A DNA stretch of 64,000 nucleotides from CAYLNL01 sp964385175 (GTDB lineage: Bacteria > Bacteroidota > Bacteroidia > Flavobacteriales > Flavobacteriaceae), in NCBI GenBank assembly GCA_964385175.1, contig CAYLNL010000005.1, positions 122,142 through 186,141 of the forward strand, written 5' to 3'. Each line of letters begins with the position of its first letter. Position 1 is the first letter of the stretch. The notes below the pieces were generated by a model. That model was not told the DNA's origin and ran no database searches. It saw nothing but the letters and a program-made list of their open reading frames with translations. A program made the position numbers and the translations under genes. Of the stretch, positions 34,756 to 44,257 are shown in pieces.

Positions 34756-37700
34756 TTAAGATTCTACCATTTTGATTTCCTCATCGGTCAATTCATATAA
34801 TTGATAAACGAGGTGGTTTATCTTGTTTTCGCAGTAGTCTATTTTACCCTGCACCAGCTGGCGTTTAGATTCCAGGGTTATGTGTTGTATTTCCTGGTTG
34901 AGGTGCAATAATTTATCTACAAATTGTATGATTACGTTTTGTTTCCGAACATCTTCTTCATTTTTATTATTGATGGTTTTAATTGGGAAATTTTTGCAAT
35001 TTCGGATCAGTATTTTTTGAAATAAGTTTTTAGATAAGTCTAAATATTTATGGCTATGATAAAAGTTTATCAGGTTTGAATTAAGAAGGGCCAATAAATA
35101 CTTTGTATTTAATTTATTTTCATCTTTTGATATGATATTGAAAATAGACTGTGTATTGTATAACTCTTCTTCAGTATAGCCAGCATATATTCTCAAAGGA
35201 TTCCCGCTTATAATTTGCCTGATCAAAATTCTAGGAACAGTAAAAAATCTTCTATCCCGGGGTGCACCAAGCCAATTCCCATAACTAATATATTCCTTTT
35301 GACTCCAAATCACAGAATATCGCCTCACGTCGGCGCCTTCAAGTAAAGGTTTGAATGTTTTATCTTTCTTGGTTGTTGAATGGAAAACCCTTTCCTGAAT
35401 TTGTTTCTGTGTATGGCCTTTATATTTATCATAAGGAGTAAGCCCCAATGTGAAATCGCAAAGTGAGCTTAGTTTTGTTTTATTTTTTTCAATTTTCCTC
35501 AATATATCTACCTCCTTTTTATTACTAAATATGTCAAATACAAAACTTTCATTTTTTAACCATAGTTTTGAATCTATAAGTTTTCTCTCTTTACAGTTCG
35601 AATTTGTTATTTGTGAAATGGTATCAGTTCGTTCATATAAAATACATTCCGTTTTCACAGGATTCCTTGAAATAGTTAGAATTATGGCCTCCGCTTTCAC
35701 ACTCTGAAACACATTATCGGGCAATCTTACAATATTATCAATTGAAAAATTGCTCAGGATATGTTTTCTAATTTTTTCATACGAACTCTGATATAATATT
35801 GAATTTGGAATGACAAAACCAAAAATACCATTTCTTGATAAAATACTTAACCCACGTTCAATAAATATTGAATACAGATTGATCCTATTTTCGGTTGTAT
35901 GAAATCTATTAAAATAATACCTGACCAACTCTTGCAAATGCCCTTTAATGTCAACCCACGGGGGATTCCCAATCACCACATCAAATCCGCCACGGATTTC
36001 ATATAGAGCAGGAGCGTCTTCTGCCATACTGAGTTTTTCTTCCAGTTCAGAGACGTATTGCAATGCTTTTTCGGCATGTTGTTTCGCTTTTTGAGCGATG
36101 GTCATCAAATGTTCTTCCCGTTTTTTGACCGGACGGTTAAATACATTGGGAAATGCCCGTTGCCAGTTGAAAGGTTTTATTTTTCGCTCTTCGCCAAAAT
36201 CTAGTTGTTCTTCATAAAAATCGGTATCTACCAGGCTGTTACCACTTTTTATATTTTCATCGAGCGTGGGTAGCGCCCGCTCATTAAACAGCCGCATCTG
36301 GTGGGCTATACTGGCTTCGGTTTCACCTTCCATACATTTCAGCAGTAAACTCAGCTTGGTTACCTCCACGGCGTTTACATCAATATCTACTCCGTAAATA
36401 GTATTTACTAAAACCTGCTTTTTCAGGGCTGTAGCCAGTGTACCTGTGGGGGTAAGCGCTTTGTCTTTTTTCGCTTCAACGGGATGGTTGCGATAATATT
36501 CCAGGTGCCATTTCAACAAATAATCGTAGGCTCCCAGTAAAAAACTGCCGCTTCCGCAGGCTGGATCCACAATTTTGAGGTCTGCAACTTCTTTCGGGGA
36601 AATTCCCCTATACCCTTCAACGGTATCCTGAAGAGGAACTAATTTTCCAATGGTATTTTGCACAATGTAGCCCACTATATATTGAGGGGTGTAATAGACG
36701 CCCCCGGCTTTCCGCACTTGGAGTTTCTCCGTGATTTTTGCCCGATGCGCTTTATCAACAGTAATGGTTTTACCCAAAAACTGTTCATAAGCGCTTCCCA
36801 GGATTTCTACCGAGATAACAGAAAATTCATACGGGCTTTCGGGATAATACAACTCATCAATAATAGTTTTCAGTGTTTTGTTATCAATGATACTATTTGG
36901 GCTGAGGGAATCTTTATCAAAATCAAAAAGCCCTGAATTGTATTTGTCATTGGCTTGTTTAAAAAGCTCCAGGAGTTGTGTATAAACAGCTCTTTCCCGT
37001 TTAAATAGCGCAGGGGCGATGCAATTTTTCAGCATTCCGTAAGGTTCTATATTCCGGTCTTCTGCAATGCGGAGAAAGATGATGCGGTCTATAGTTTGTT
37101 GCACCACAAAATTCAATTCATCTTCATCTAGTTCTTTGTTGTTCCGGTTTATAGAAGAGGCGAGGCACGTCCGCCAGTTATCCAGCGATTGCAGAAAGGC
37201 TGCATCTACTGTTGCCGTGCCTTTTTTATGGATGTCGCTTTTCACAAAGAAGTCAAAACTGCCTTTCAGCACCTGTTCTTTACTGAAGGTGTTCCAGAGA
37301 AAATCGAATTTTTCTAGGTACTCCTTAAAGGTGAGGTAGGCGACACGGGCAACCGACGCTTTATCGGAAGACTTAGGTTTTTTGGTACAATCATACACCG
37401 CAAACTCTTCAAAGTCGGTGATGATGCTAATGGCAAGTTTGGCGCTCCATCCGTATCTTCGAAGCTGGTATGCCGGCTGAATTTCGTCTTTAATAAAAAC
37501 GCTCGGCTTTTTGGCTTCCACAAAAAACAAATATTTCCCACCCGCCAGCCGAAACGCATAATCGGGCGCCTGGGTGCGTTCTGTTTTTCCTTCTTTTATT
37601 TTGGTTTTTACCTCGTGAATAACTTCCCGGTAACTTTCGGCATAGCCATTTTCATTATCCATATCCCAGCCTAATGCCTTGAAAAACGGGTCAATAAAGT

Positions 37701-37812
37701 CCCGGCGGGTAAGCATTTCGTTATAATCTGCCTTTTTATAACTGGTATATTGAGCGGAGAATCGCTCTACCAAATCAGCCACTTTTTTGTATGCGATGTC
37801 CTTGTCAGTCAT
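34756..37812 (-). CDS. Type IIG restriction-modification enzyme (Eco57I-like, single polypeptide)
   Basis: 1018 residues. Order: N-terminal PD-(D/E)xK nuclease with D84, E99 and K101 (APDYAFRL..FFVEAKKPS); helical connector; gamma-class adenine methyltransferase with motif I DPACGSGSFLL (415-425), GVDIDVNAVEVTKLSL, and motif IV NPPW (615-618); then a TaqI-like target-recognition region near 780-960 (ADVRRYSVIWSQKEY, LIRQIISGN). It would methylate an adenine and cut at a distance. No separate hsd or BREX genes are nearby, so PglX is unlikely. The reading frame is intact. A 140-bp gap separates it from the dehydrogenase upstream on the map. Confidence 0.88.
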   Translation of the reverse strand: MTDKDIAYKKVADLVERFSAQYTSYKKADYNEMLTRRDFIDPFFKALGWDMDNENGYAESYREVIHEVKTKIKEGKTERTQAPDYAFRLAGGKYLFFVEAKKPSVFIKDEIQPAYQLRRYGWSAKLAISIITDFEEFAVYDCTKKPKSSDKASVARVAYLTFKEYLEKFDFLWNTFSKEQVLKGSFDFFVKSDIHKKGTATVDAAFLQSLDNWRTCLASSINRNNKELDEDELNFVVQQTIDRIIFLRIAEDRNIEPYGMLKNCIAPALFKRERAVYTQLLELFKQANDKYNSGLFDFDKDSLSPNSIIDNKTLKTIIDELYYPESPYEFSVISVEILGSAYEQFLGKTITVDKAHRAKITEKLQVRKAGGVYYTPQYIVGYIVQNTIGKLVPLQDTVEGYRGISPKEVADLKIVDPACGSGSFLLGAYDYLLKWHLEYYRNHPVEAKKDKALTPTGTLATALKKQVLVNTIYGVDIDVNAVEVTKLSLLLKCMEGETEASIAHQMRLFNERALPTLDENIKSGNSLVDTDFYEEQLDFGEERKIKPFNWQRAFPNVFNRPVKKREEHLMTIAQKAKQHAEKALQYVSELEEKLSMAEDAPALYEIRGGFDVVIGNPPWVDIKGHLQELVRYYFNRFHTTENRINLYSIFIERGLSILSRNGIFGFVIPNSILYQSSYEKIRKHILSNFSIDNIVRLPDNVFQSVKAEAIILTISRNPVKTECILYERTDTISQITNSNCKERKLIDSKLWLKNESFVFDIFSNKKEVDILRKIEKNKTKLSSLCDFTLGLTPYDKYKGHTQKQIQERVFHSTTKKDKTFKPLLEGADVRRYSVIWSQKEYISYGNWLGAPRDRRFFTVPRILIRQIISGNPLRIYAGYTEEELYNTQSIFNIISKDENKLNTKYLLALLNSNLINFYHSHKYLDLSKNLFQKILIRNCKNFPIKTINNKNEEDVRKQNVIIQFVDKLLHLNQEIQHITLESKRQLVQGKIDYCENKINHLVYQLYELTDEEIKMVES

Positions 37813-37954
37813 TTTTTAATTCTGAAACGGGGGCGCTAAGATACAATTTTTAGCGACTATTTTATAACCCTGCCTCTATCTTGGCTAAAAGCACATTTTC
37901 TTAATTTATATATAGGCAGGATAAGCAACAAACAGGTTGCTGGTTGTAATTTTT

Positions 37955-39043
37955 TCAGGAAGGTTCAAAAATTTTCCCCGAAGAGTGGTCTTTAGAAGCC
38001 CCTGTAACGCTCCGTAGGCAGTTTACCTCGTTGCGGAGTCGCAGAACGCCCAACAATCCAAAGATAAGTGCTTCCTTAAAATCCACGAGATTTTTTTCGG
38101 GTAGGGTAATCGTGCCCGCACACAGGGTGCGTAACCGGTTCATCAGAAAGATATTATGAGCCCCGCCGCCGGTTACCAAAACCGTTTGTTTTTGCTTTAG
38201 GACCCGCGAAATTTGGAGCGCTATATGTTCTGTTAAGGTGCGGAGCGTGTCGCTAACGGATAGCCCGTGCGCCTCTATGCGCGGGAAAATTTCCCCGAGA
38301 ACCCACTCTATTCCAAGCGATTTGGGTGGTTGCTGTGTATAAAAGGGAAGGGCATTCAACTTCTCCAGTAAGGGCTGACAAATGGCGCCCCGGGCGGCTT
38401 CTGCACCATCGGCATCATATAATTTTCCGAGTTTGCCGGCGTAATGGTTCAAAAGTGTATTCGCCGGGCAAATGTCAAAGGCAATACGTTTCCCATCTTC
38501 CTCAAAAGAAATGTTGGCAAAACCACCTATGTTGAGGCAATAGGTATATTCTGAAAAGAGAAGCCGGTCACCAATGGGCACTAAGGGAGCGCCCTGCCCG
38601 CCCAGCGCCACGTCCTGTACTCTGAAATCGCACACCACCGTACAACCCAGGCGCTGCGCCAGGAGAGGGGTATTGCCTATTTGAAGGGTAATACCTTTTT
38701 CGGGCTGGTGAAAAACCGTGTGCCCGTGTGCGCAAATGGCGTCTATTTTTTGTAGGTGGTATTTTTTTATAAAAATACCTATTGTTTCAGCCACTAAAAG
38801 GGAGTAAGAAAGATTTAGGTTTTGCAACTCTACAGGGCTTAGCTGGGGTGCCTGTTGCAGTTTTTCCCGCCAACCGGGCGTATAGGGAATGGTTTCGGCT
38901 TTTTGTATCTGAAACCTCCAGTTGGCAGGCTGGTAAAAATGAACGTACACTAAATCTATTCCATCTAAGGAGGTGCCAGACATCATCCCGACAACATGGT
39001 AGGAATCTTTTTTTAACGCTTGATTTTTAGAAGTTTCCTTCAT
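37955..39043 (-). CDS. anmK: Anhydro-N-acetylmuramic acid kinase
   Basis: 362 residues. The ATP-binding start GMMSGTSLDGIDLVYV (about 19-34) and the later CAHGHTVFHQPEKG, LNIGGFANIS and VTGGGAHNIFLM segments identify AnmK, which phosphorylates and opens 1,6-anhydroMurNAc during peptidoglycan recycling. It lies 9 bp downstream of the acyl-CoA dehydrogenase gene on the same strand. Confidence 0.95.
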   Translation of the reverse strand: MKETSKNQALKKDSYHVVGMMSGTSLDGIDLVYVHFYQPANWRFQIQKAETIPYTPGWREKLQQAPQLSPVELQNLNLSYSLLVAETIGIFIKKYHLQKIDAICAHGHTVFHQPEKGITLQIGNTPLLAQRLGCTVVCDFRVQDVALGGQGAPLVPIGDRLLFSEYTYCLNIGGFANISFEEDGKRIAFDICPANTLLNHYAGKLGKLYDADGAEAARGAICQPLLEKLNALPFYTQQPPKSLGIEWVLGEIFPRIEAHGLSVSDTLRTLTEHIALQISRVLKQKQTVLVTGGGAHNIFLMNRLRTLCAGTITLPEKNLVDFKEALIFGLLGVLRLRNEVNCLRSVTGASKDHSSGKIFEPS

Positions 39044-39052
39044 GGGCAGCCG

Positions 39053-40216
39053 CTATGCGAGAAGGATACGGGAAATAACCAGTTTCTGAATTTCTGTAGT
39101 GCCTTCTCCTATGGTACAGAGTTTGGCATCGCGGTAAAATTTTTCTACCGGGAAATCTTTTATGTAGCCATAGCCGCCGTGTATCTGAACGGCTTCATTG
39201 GCTATCTTCACGCAGGCTTCTGAAGCGTACATTTTGCACATGGCGCTCCACCGGGTTACCTTCCTGCCAGCATTCATTTCAAAGGCGGCTTTGTGCAGTA
39301 ACAATTCAGCAGCGTCAATTTCGGTAGCCATGTCTGCTAATTTAAAGGCAATGGCTTGAAAGGAGCTAATGGGCTTGCCAAACTGGATGCGCTCTTTTGA
39401 ATAGCGCAGGGCAGCCTGGTAGGCGCCTTTGGCAATACCGAGCGCTAACGCTCCTATGGATATCCTGCCGCCATCTAAGACTTTCATGGCTTGGGGAAAT
39501 CCTTCTCCTATGGCTCCCAGCCGGTTGGCATCGGGAATACGACAGGTATCAAAGATAAGTTCGGCGGTTTCGCTGGCGCGCATTCCCAATTTGTTTTCTT
39601 TTTTACCGCTGGAAAAACCGAGGGTGCCTTTTTCCACCACAAAAGCCGTCATACCGCGGCTGTCTCCCTTTTCTCCGGTACGGGCTATAATTACCGCTAT
39701 ATTACCGCTAATGCCGTGGGTAATAAAATTTTTAGAACCGTTAATAACCCAGTGGTCGCCATCTTTTAGAGCGGTAGTGTTCATTCCCGCTGCGTCTGAA
39801 CCGGTGTTGTGCTCTGTTAAACCCCAGGCGCCCAACCATTGGGCGGCGGCTAATTTAGGAAGCCAGCGCTGTTTTTGCTCTTCGTTTCCAAAAGAAAGGA
39901 TATGGTTGGTGCAAAGCGAGTTATGGGCAGCTACGGAAAGGGCTATAGAAGGATCTACGCGGGCAATCTCTTCCACAATAGCCACATATTCATGGTACCC
40001 CAAACCGGCGCCTCCATAGCTTTCGGGAACCAGTACACCCATAAAACCCATTTCCCCGGCTTTTTTAAAGAGTTCTACAGGAAATAGCTGGGCTTCGTCC
40101 CATTCCATAATATGGGGGCGGATGTATTTTTCGGCGAAATTTTTAGCAGATTCAGCTACAATTTTCTGGGTTTCGGAATAGTCAAAGTTGAGGTGTTGGT
40201 TACTTTCTACATTCAT
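39053..40216 (-). CDS. Acyl-CoA dehydrogenase
   Basis: 387 residues. Motifs include WGLTEHNTGSDAAGMNT (FAD and substrate-binding loop), GSKNFITHG, RIQFGKPI and the C-terminal VQIHGGYGYIKDFPVEKFYRDAK block with a terminal EGTTEIQ. The catalytic Glu is in the expected location near Y/G-GYG. It oxidises acyl-CoA to enoyl-CoA with electron transfer to ETF. Chain-length specificity (short or branched chain) cannot be set. It is 14 bp downstream of the HhH gene. Confidence 0.93.
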   Translation of the reverse strand: MNVESNQHLNFDYSETQKIVAESAKNFAEKYIRPHIMEWDEAQLFPVELFKKAGEMGFMGVLVPESYGGAGLGYHEYVAIVEEIARVDPSIALSVAAHNSLCTNHILSFGNEEQKQRWLPKLAAAQWLGAWGLTEHNTGSDAAGMNTTALKDGDHWVINGSKNFITHGISGNIAVIIARTGEKGDSRGMTAFVVEKGTLGFSSGKKENKLGMRASETAELIFDTCRIPDANRLGAIGEGFPQAMKVLDGGRISIGALALGIAKGAYQAALRYSKERIQFGKPISSFQAIAFKLADMATEIDAAELLLHKAAFEMNAGRKVTRWSAMCKMYASEACVKIANEAVQIHGGYGYIKDFPVEKFYRDAKLCTIGEGTTEIQKLVISRILLA

Positions 40217-40230
40217 TTTGGAAGAGGGTT

Positions 40231-41112
40231 TTATTCCGCCTTCAAATATAGCTGTATTCTGCTTATCTTATCGGCGGGAAATCCTTTAATTTTTGTTAAT
40301 TCTTCTACGGAACGAATGCTGCCAACACTATCACGATAGGCTATTATAGAGGCTGTTACTTTATAGGGAATATATACAATAGAGGCAAGTTCTTTAGCAG
40401 ATGCTGTGTTAAGGTTTATTTTTTGAACTTTAGGCGGGGTTAAAACTGTGTAGCGTTCCAAAACACTCTTAACCACCGGGACAGATAAACCATATACATC
40501 ATACAGTTGCTCATCCATCAAAAAACCACCCAGCCTGTTTCTAAACTTTACGATTCGTTCTGAAAGGGCTTCTCCTATACCATTAATAGTTTTTAATTCT
40601 TCTGCAGTAGCTGTATTAATATCTTTTTTAACTGCCTGACTAACAGAAGAAGATGTTAGTTTATCGTCGGGTGTATTTTTTGCCGATTGTTTTGCCACTA
40701 CCCAGGCAGGGAATTTAAAATAGGGGGATAGGGTTGTTAATAAAGAGTCGGATACTCCGGTTACCTGCTGAAATTCATGAGTTGAATTTACAAATTTGCC
40801 CGAGTTTCGATAGGCTATAAGTTTGTCTATTTCCTGTGTTGACATTCCCAGGACATATCCTTGGTAATCGCTCAGGTAGTTAGGGTTAAAGGGGCGGATA
40901 GCAGGTTTTGTTGCAGCAACTTTAGATTTTTTTATGGAATCTATGGTTTTTTGAAAAGCCTCCCACCCCTGGGGATGGTACTCATATTTTTTCCCACCTG
41001 AGAAATCTGCAAAAAAATAAATGCATTGCGCCAACACAATTAAGAAAAGTAAAAGAAAAATCCCACCTCGTTGTTGTTTGGTAAACTTAAAGTGGGATGT
41101 AAAGGAAGGCAT
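40231..41112 (-). CDS. Membrane-anchored helix-hairpin-helix (ComEA-like) protein
   Basis: 293 residues. A transmembrane segment (GIFLLLFLIVLAQCIYFF, about 17-34) is followed by a periplasmic or extracytoplasmic tail with three HhH-type repeats: LGMSTQEIDKLIAYR, DINTATAEELKTINGIGEALSERIV and NLNTASAKELASIVYIPYKV. HhH proteins of this size are related to ComEA and may bind DNA outside the cytoplasm; the role here is inference. It is followed by the acyl-CoA dehydrogenase 14 bp later and preceded by an alanine symporter gene by 7 bp, all minus strand. Confidence 0.82.
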   Translation of the reverse strand: MPSFTSHFKFTKQQRGGIFLLLFLIVLAQCIYFFADFSGGKKYEYHPQGWEAFQKTIDSIKKSKVAATKPAIRPFNPNYLSDYQGYVLGMSTQEIDKLIAYRNSGKFVNSTHEFQQVTGVSDSLLTTLSPYFKFPAWVVAKQSAKNTPDDKLTSSSVSQAVKKDINTATAEELKTINGIGEALSERIVKFRNRLGGFLMDEQLYDVYGLSVPVVKSVLERYTVLTPPKVQKINLNTASAKELASIVYIPYKVTASIIAYRDSVGSIRSVEELTKIKGFPADKISRIQLYLKAE

Positions 41113-41119
41113 TTATTTT

Positions 41120-42784
41120 TTATGAAGGGCTTTTCTGGCTTTTTTTGAATACGTTAATGGCGTTTAGGTAGCGCTTCATTTCTTCTCTAACTCTCGGGAA
41201 AAGCAGTAGCAGCCCTATCATATTGGGAAACACCAGAGCGAGTATCATGGCGTCTGAAAATTTAATCACCGCATCCAGTGTGGCGGCAGCGCCTATCACT
41301 ACAAATAATAGGAACAAAAATTTATAAACTATATCGGCTGTTTTTCCTCTGCCAAACAGGAATTTCCATGATTGGATGCCATAATATGACCAGGAAATCA
41401 TGGTGGAGAAGGCGAATAGCACAACAGCAATGGTGAGAATATATGAGAAGCCCGGGATAACAGCATCATACGCCAGTGAAGTTAAATCTACCCCACCTAC
41501 ATAAGTCCCGGTTTCGTTGAGTAATACCTGGCTGTTAGCAGAGTTACCGTAACTGAAGATATGTTGAAAATTCTGTCCATCAATATTGTAAAAAATAATT
41601 ACAAGCGCTGTCATAGTACAGATAATAACGGTATCTATAAAAGGCTCTAAAAGAGCTACTACTCCTTCTGAAGCCGGATACTTGGTTTTTACCGCTGAGT
41701 GGGCTATAGCGGCAGAGCCAGCACCAGCTTCATTGGAAAAAGCGGCTCGCTGGAAACCTACAATTAAAACACCTATCAAACCACCTAACCCTGCCAGAGG
41801 GGTAAAGGCGCCTTCCACAATTAAGCCAATAGCTTCATCTATATAACTTATATGAGCGAAGATAATAATAAGGGAAGCTACAATATATAGCCCTGCCATA
41901 AAAGGTACTATTTTTTCGGTGAGTTGGGCAATGCGTTTTATGCCGCCTATAATAACTATCCCTACAATGGCAGCAAGAACAAGACCTACTAAGGTTTTTA
42001 CAAACCCTCCTTGCATGCCAAAAAGGGTGGTAATTTGCACAACGGCTTGGTTAGATTGAAATGCGTTGCCACCCCCGAAAGAAGCGCCCACACATAAGAT
42101 AGCAAATAAAATAGCCAGGATTTTCCCTAAACCTTTAAAGCCTTTTTCTTTTAATCCTTTAGAGAGGTAGTACATAGGTCCTCCATACACCGTTCCATCT
42201 TCTCCAATATCTCTGTATTTTACCCCCAGGGTACACTCTACAAACTTTGTTGTCATGCCCAGCAAACCGCAAACAATCATCCAGAAAGTGGCGCCGGGAC
42301 CACCTACGGCTATAGCTACCGCTACGCCTCCTATATTTCCCAATCCTACGGTACCTGACACAGCTGTGGCAAGTGCCTGAAAATGACTTACCTCTCCATC
42401 TTTACTTTCATCTTTAATGGTGCCAACAACATCCCCCTCAATAACAAGTCCAACATCGTCTTTTGGTGTAACGGCCTCATGATGGTCAAGCACATCATAC
42501 TTCCCCCTCACAGTTTTGATGGCTAAGGGGAATTTTCGTATGCTGGGAAATTTAAAATAAAGTGTAAAAAAAGTAGCCCCTCCAACCAACAGCAATACTA
42601 CAATAGGAATATTATATCCAATAAGATTAACCCTGTAGAGAATAAACCCTTCCCACCATACTGCTATAGGCATAAAAGCATCGTTTATTTTTTCATCCAG
42701 TCCTTTAGACTGAATCTCGTTTTGTGCAAATGTTAGCAGAGGTATAAGTAGTGAAAAAACTAAAGGGAAGAGTCTCTTTTTCAT
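41120..42784 (-). CDS. Sodium:alanine symporter (AGCS family)
   Basis: 554 residues. About eleven membrane helices; family signatures GTVGLGNIGGVAVAIAVGGPGATFWM, GGPMYYLSKGL and GFQRAAFSNEAGAGSAAIAHS are present. It imports alanine or glycine with Na+. The N-terminus includes a signal-like helix (PLVFSLLIPLLTFAQ) seen in Bacteroidota members. It is followed 7 bp later by the HhH gene on the minus strand. Confidence 0.93.
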   Translation of the reverse strand: MKKRLFPLVFSLLIPLLTFAQNEIQSKGLDEKINDAFMPIAVWWEGFILYRVNLIGYNIPIVVLLLVGGATFFTLYFKFPSIRKFPLAIKTVRGKYDVLDHHEAVTPKDDVGLVIEGDVVGTIKDESKDGEVSHFQALATAVSGTVGLGNIGGVAVAIAVGGPGATFWMIVCGLLGMTTKFVECTLGVKYRDIGEDGTVYGGPMYYLSKGLKEKGFKGLGKILAILFAILCVGASFGGGNAFQSNQAVVQITTLFGMQGGFVKTLVGLVLAAIVGIVIIGGIKRIAQLTEKIVPFMAGLYIVASLIIIFAHISYIDEAIGLIVEGAFTPLAGLGGLIGVLIVGFQRAAFSNEAGAGSAAIAHSAVKTKYPASEGVVALLEPFIDTVIICTMTALVIIFYNIDGQNFQHIFSYGNSANSQVLLNETGTYVGGVDLTSLAYDAVIPGFSYILTIAVVLFAFSTMISWSYYGIQSWKFLFGRGKTADIVYKFLFLLFVVIGAAATLDAVIKFSDAMILALVFPNMIGLLLLFPRVREEMKRYLNAINVFKKSQKSPS

Positions 42785-42867
42785 GAGATATAATTTAGGT
42801 TATAAAATAAAAGCTGTGCAATATGCTAAAAAATAAATTCACATCAAAGTTTTGTCTGTTAAAAAAA

Positions 42868-43881
42868 TTATTCAATATGAAACATTTCATTTAGCTTTTT
42901 TATTTGGACAGGTTGCCCAATTACTATTAATTTTGATTGGGGGAGGAGGGTTGTTTCAGGATTGGGGTTTACAATATATATACCTCCTGGTTTTTTATAG
43001 CCAATAATCGTACAACCAGTTTGTTTCTGCAACTCTAATTCTGCCAATGATTTGTATTTATATGTTGCGGGAAGATTATCAATAGCTATTTCTTCCAGGT
43101 TCATGTTGTTTTCACCACCTACCGAGAGATTATTTATAAATTCCACCAGGTCTGGCAACACCACCATAGAGGCCATGTGGTCGCCTCCAATCCTGTCTGG
43201 CATCACCACCTTGTCTGCGCCCGCCAGGTGAAGCTTTTGCTGGGAGGTTTCCTGGGATGCCCGACTAATGATGGTTAATTTTTTATTTAACTGCCTGGCT
43301 GAAAGTACAATAAAAAGATTGTCGGCATCTTCCGGGAGGGTAGTAATAAGAAAGGCTGCGCGGGCTATGCCAGCATCTGATAAAATAGCATCTTCAGTAG
43401 CGCTCCCTTCTATAAATAAGAAATTATTCTCATGGGCTTTAATAATTTCTCTGTCTTTTTCAATTATGGCAAAAGGCCTTTGGTATGCTTGTAATTTAGT
43501 AGCAGCCTGTTTTCCATTCCTTCCAAAACCACATATAATAACATGGTTGTGGAGTTGATTTATTTTCTTTTTCATTCTTTTGGTTGTAAGCTCATCCATG
43601 GCGGTTTTAGTGAGGATGTATTCTGTGATAATAGCAATAGAATAGGCAAAAATAAAAACGCTCGATACAATGAGCGCTATGATAAATAACTTAACATTGT
43701 CATTTGGCGGGTTCACTTCCCGGAAGCCCACCGTAGTAACCGTAATGGCAGTCATATACACCGCATCTATCCATGTGTAACCTCCATACAACCTAAACCC
43801 TAAAACCCCAATGGAGAAAACAAATGCCAGTAAAATAATGGCAATGTAAAATTTTGAACGAAAAAGCGCAAACAGATTCAT
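42868..43881 (-). CDS. Two-TM potassium channel with RCK (TrkA-N) domain
   Basis: 337 residues. Two membrane helices (about 10-30 and 62-88) flank a pore loop with TVTTVGFREV, where the usual TVGYG filter reads TVGF-R-E. A TrkA-N domain follows (VIICGFGRNGKQAATKL, IEKDREIIKAHE, GSATEDAIL), then a TrkA-C-like tail. It is probably a ligand-gated K+ channel or non-selective cation channel. The filter deviation is common in Bacteroidota but selectivity has to be inferred. The start overlaps the upstream PspC gene by 4 bp. Confidence 0.85.
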   Translation of the reverse strand: MNLFALFRSKFYIAIILLAFVFSIGVLGFRLYGGYTWIDAVYMTAITVTTVGFREVNPPNDNVKLFIIALIVSSVFIFAYSIAIITEYILTKTAMDELTTKRMKKKINQLHNHVIICGFGRNGKQAATKLQAYQRPFAIIEKDREIIKAHENNFLFIEGSATEDAILSDAGIARAAFLITTLPEDADNLFIVLSARQLNKKLTIISRASQETSQQKLHLAGADKVVMPDRIGGDHMASMVVLPDLVEFINNLSVGGENNMNLEEIAIDNLPATYKYKSLAELELQKQTGCTIIGYKKPGGIYIVNPNPETTLLPQSKLIVIGQPVQIKKLNEMFHIE

Positions 43882-44105
43882 AAATCAAAAACAGAAGTTC
43901 TTTTGGTATATAATAAATCTTTTAGTTTCAACCAAAAAGCAAAAACAAGATACACTACAAACCCTCCACCAAAGGTAGCAAATGTACTATAAATGAAAAA
44001 AAGCCGTACACTTTTAGCTTTCATCCCCAGGCGTTCTGCAAGACGCGACGATACGGCGAAGCCATATTTTTCCAAAAAATATCGTACCTGTTGCATTTTT
44101 TTCAT
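43878..44105 (-). CDS. PspC-domain small membrane protein
   Basis: 75 residues. The cytoplasmic segment YGFAVSSRLAERLGMKAKSVRLFFIYST and helix GGFVVYLVFAFW give the PspC signature (SRLAERLGM, RLFFIY). PspC proteins act in envelope stress signalling; this minimal form is common in Flavobacteriia. Its ATGA overlap with the K+ channel start shows the two are translated together, so it may regulate or assemble with the channel, which is inference. Confidence 0.85.
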   Translation of the reverse strand: MKKMQQVRYFLEKYGFAVSSRLAERLGMKAKSVRLFFIYSTFATFGGGFVVYLVFAFWLKLKDLLYTKRTSVFDL

Positions 44106-44225
44106 GAGGTAAATATACCCATTTTATTATTTTGAGGCTATGAAACTTTGGGAACGGTTTCTTTGTATTCTTATTTGGAAGGTATGCTCCGAGACACCTT
44201 GTTTTTATTTTTCTAATTTAAACCG

Positions 44226-44233
44226 TACATTTG
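44226..44233 (+). promoter_or_regulatory. Predicted -7 box of aroC
   Basis: TACATTTG matches TAnnTTTG 24 bp ahead of the aroC ATG. A TTG at 44199-44201 is 24 bp upstream instead of about 19, so the promoter is only partly supported. Confidence 0.4.
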
Positions 44234-44257
44234 CTCAGGTTTTAGAATTGGCAGCGT

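Noticed and set aside
34756..37812. PglX of a BREX system
   Set aside because: No brxA/brxB/brxC/pglZ/brxL genes are adjacent and an N-terminal PD-(D/E)xK nuclease is present, which fits type IIG better.
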